A DNA stretch of 64,000 nucleotides from Haliclona indistincta (lineage: Eukaryota > Porifera > Demospongiae > Haplosclerida > Chalinidae): NCBI GenBank assembly GCA_964017065.1, contig OZ024783.1:5339399-5403398 (forward strand). The letters run 5' to 3'. Each line of letters begins with the position of its first letter. The first letter of the stretch is position 1. This document shows, piece after piece, positions 63,978 through 64,000 of this stretch. The notes under the pieces were generated by a model. The model made no database searches. It worked only from the letters and a program-made list of their open reading frames with translations, and was not told the origin of the DNA. Both the position numbers and the translations under genes were made by a program.

Positions 63978-64000
63978 GTTAGTTGATCAGCTGTAGCTGT

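Overview
The window is nuclear DNA from an animal. Genes are split by short introns with GT/AG borders, and the protein families are metazoan (ISCU, a sortilin-type VPS10 receptor, NIDO/AMOP/VWD/EGF secreted proteins). The intergenic DNA is AT-rich and dense in small inverted-repeat transposons. The mix of tandem one-exon secreted proteins with a fibrinogen-like start and large NIDO-AMOP-VWD-EGF proteins suggests a sponge. That assignment is an inference from memory of such families, not a search.

Layout. (1) 1-9.2 kb: three 3'-terminal exons of ISCU (iron-sulfur scaffold), then two complete one-exon secreted-protein genes (A, B), with relics of the same two genes between them. (2) 12.6-16.4 kb, minus strand: a complete 21-exon VPS10/sortilin-like receptor gene. 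(3) 17-27 kb: a second copy of the ISCU-tail plus secreted-gene unit (genes C, D), expanded by transposons and partly inverted. (4) 27.9-28.3 kb: a relic of glycine amidinotransferase. (5) 29-37.2 kb, minus: a 28-exon gene for an SMB - 5 Ig - FN3 - NIDO - AMOP - VWD - EGF protein (NIDO-1). (6) 42.7-50.7 kb, minus: a paralogue (NIDO-2) with an IgGFc-binding-type N-terminal domain in place of the Ig/FN3 block. It is damaged by a frameshift and by a transposon inside an exon. (7) 62.6-63.5 kb, minus: the tail of a third copy (NIDO-3), frameshifted and cut off at its 5' side. (8) 63.77 kb to the end: the first exon of a probable hAT-like transposase gene.

The rest is mostly repeats: a large recurring element R1 with a fold-back end, a MITE-like family R2, hAT-, piggyBac-, pogo- and Harbinger-like MITEs, a tRNA-derived SINE-like family, and a Crypton-like relic. 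Several are nested three deep. Paralogous blocks supply empty sites that date some insertions.

Exon chains for the VPS10 and NIDO genes were built by hand from splice sites, reading frame and the three-way NIDO comparison. Phases close exactly across all VPS10 exons and all NIDO-1 exons. Coordinates may be off by a few bases in places. The 5' ends of ISCU, NIDO-1, NIDO-2 and NIDO-3 are not seen.
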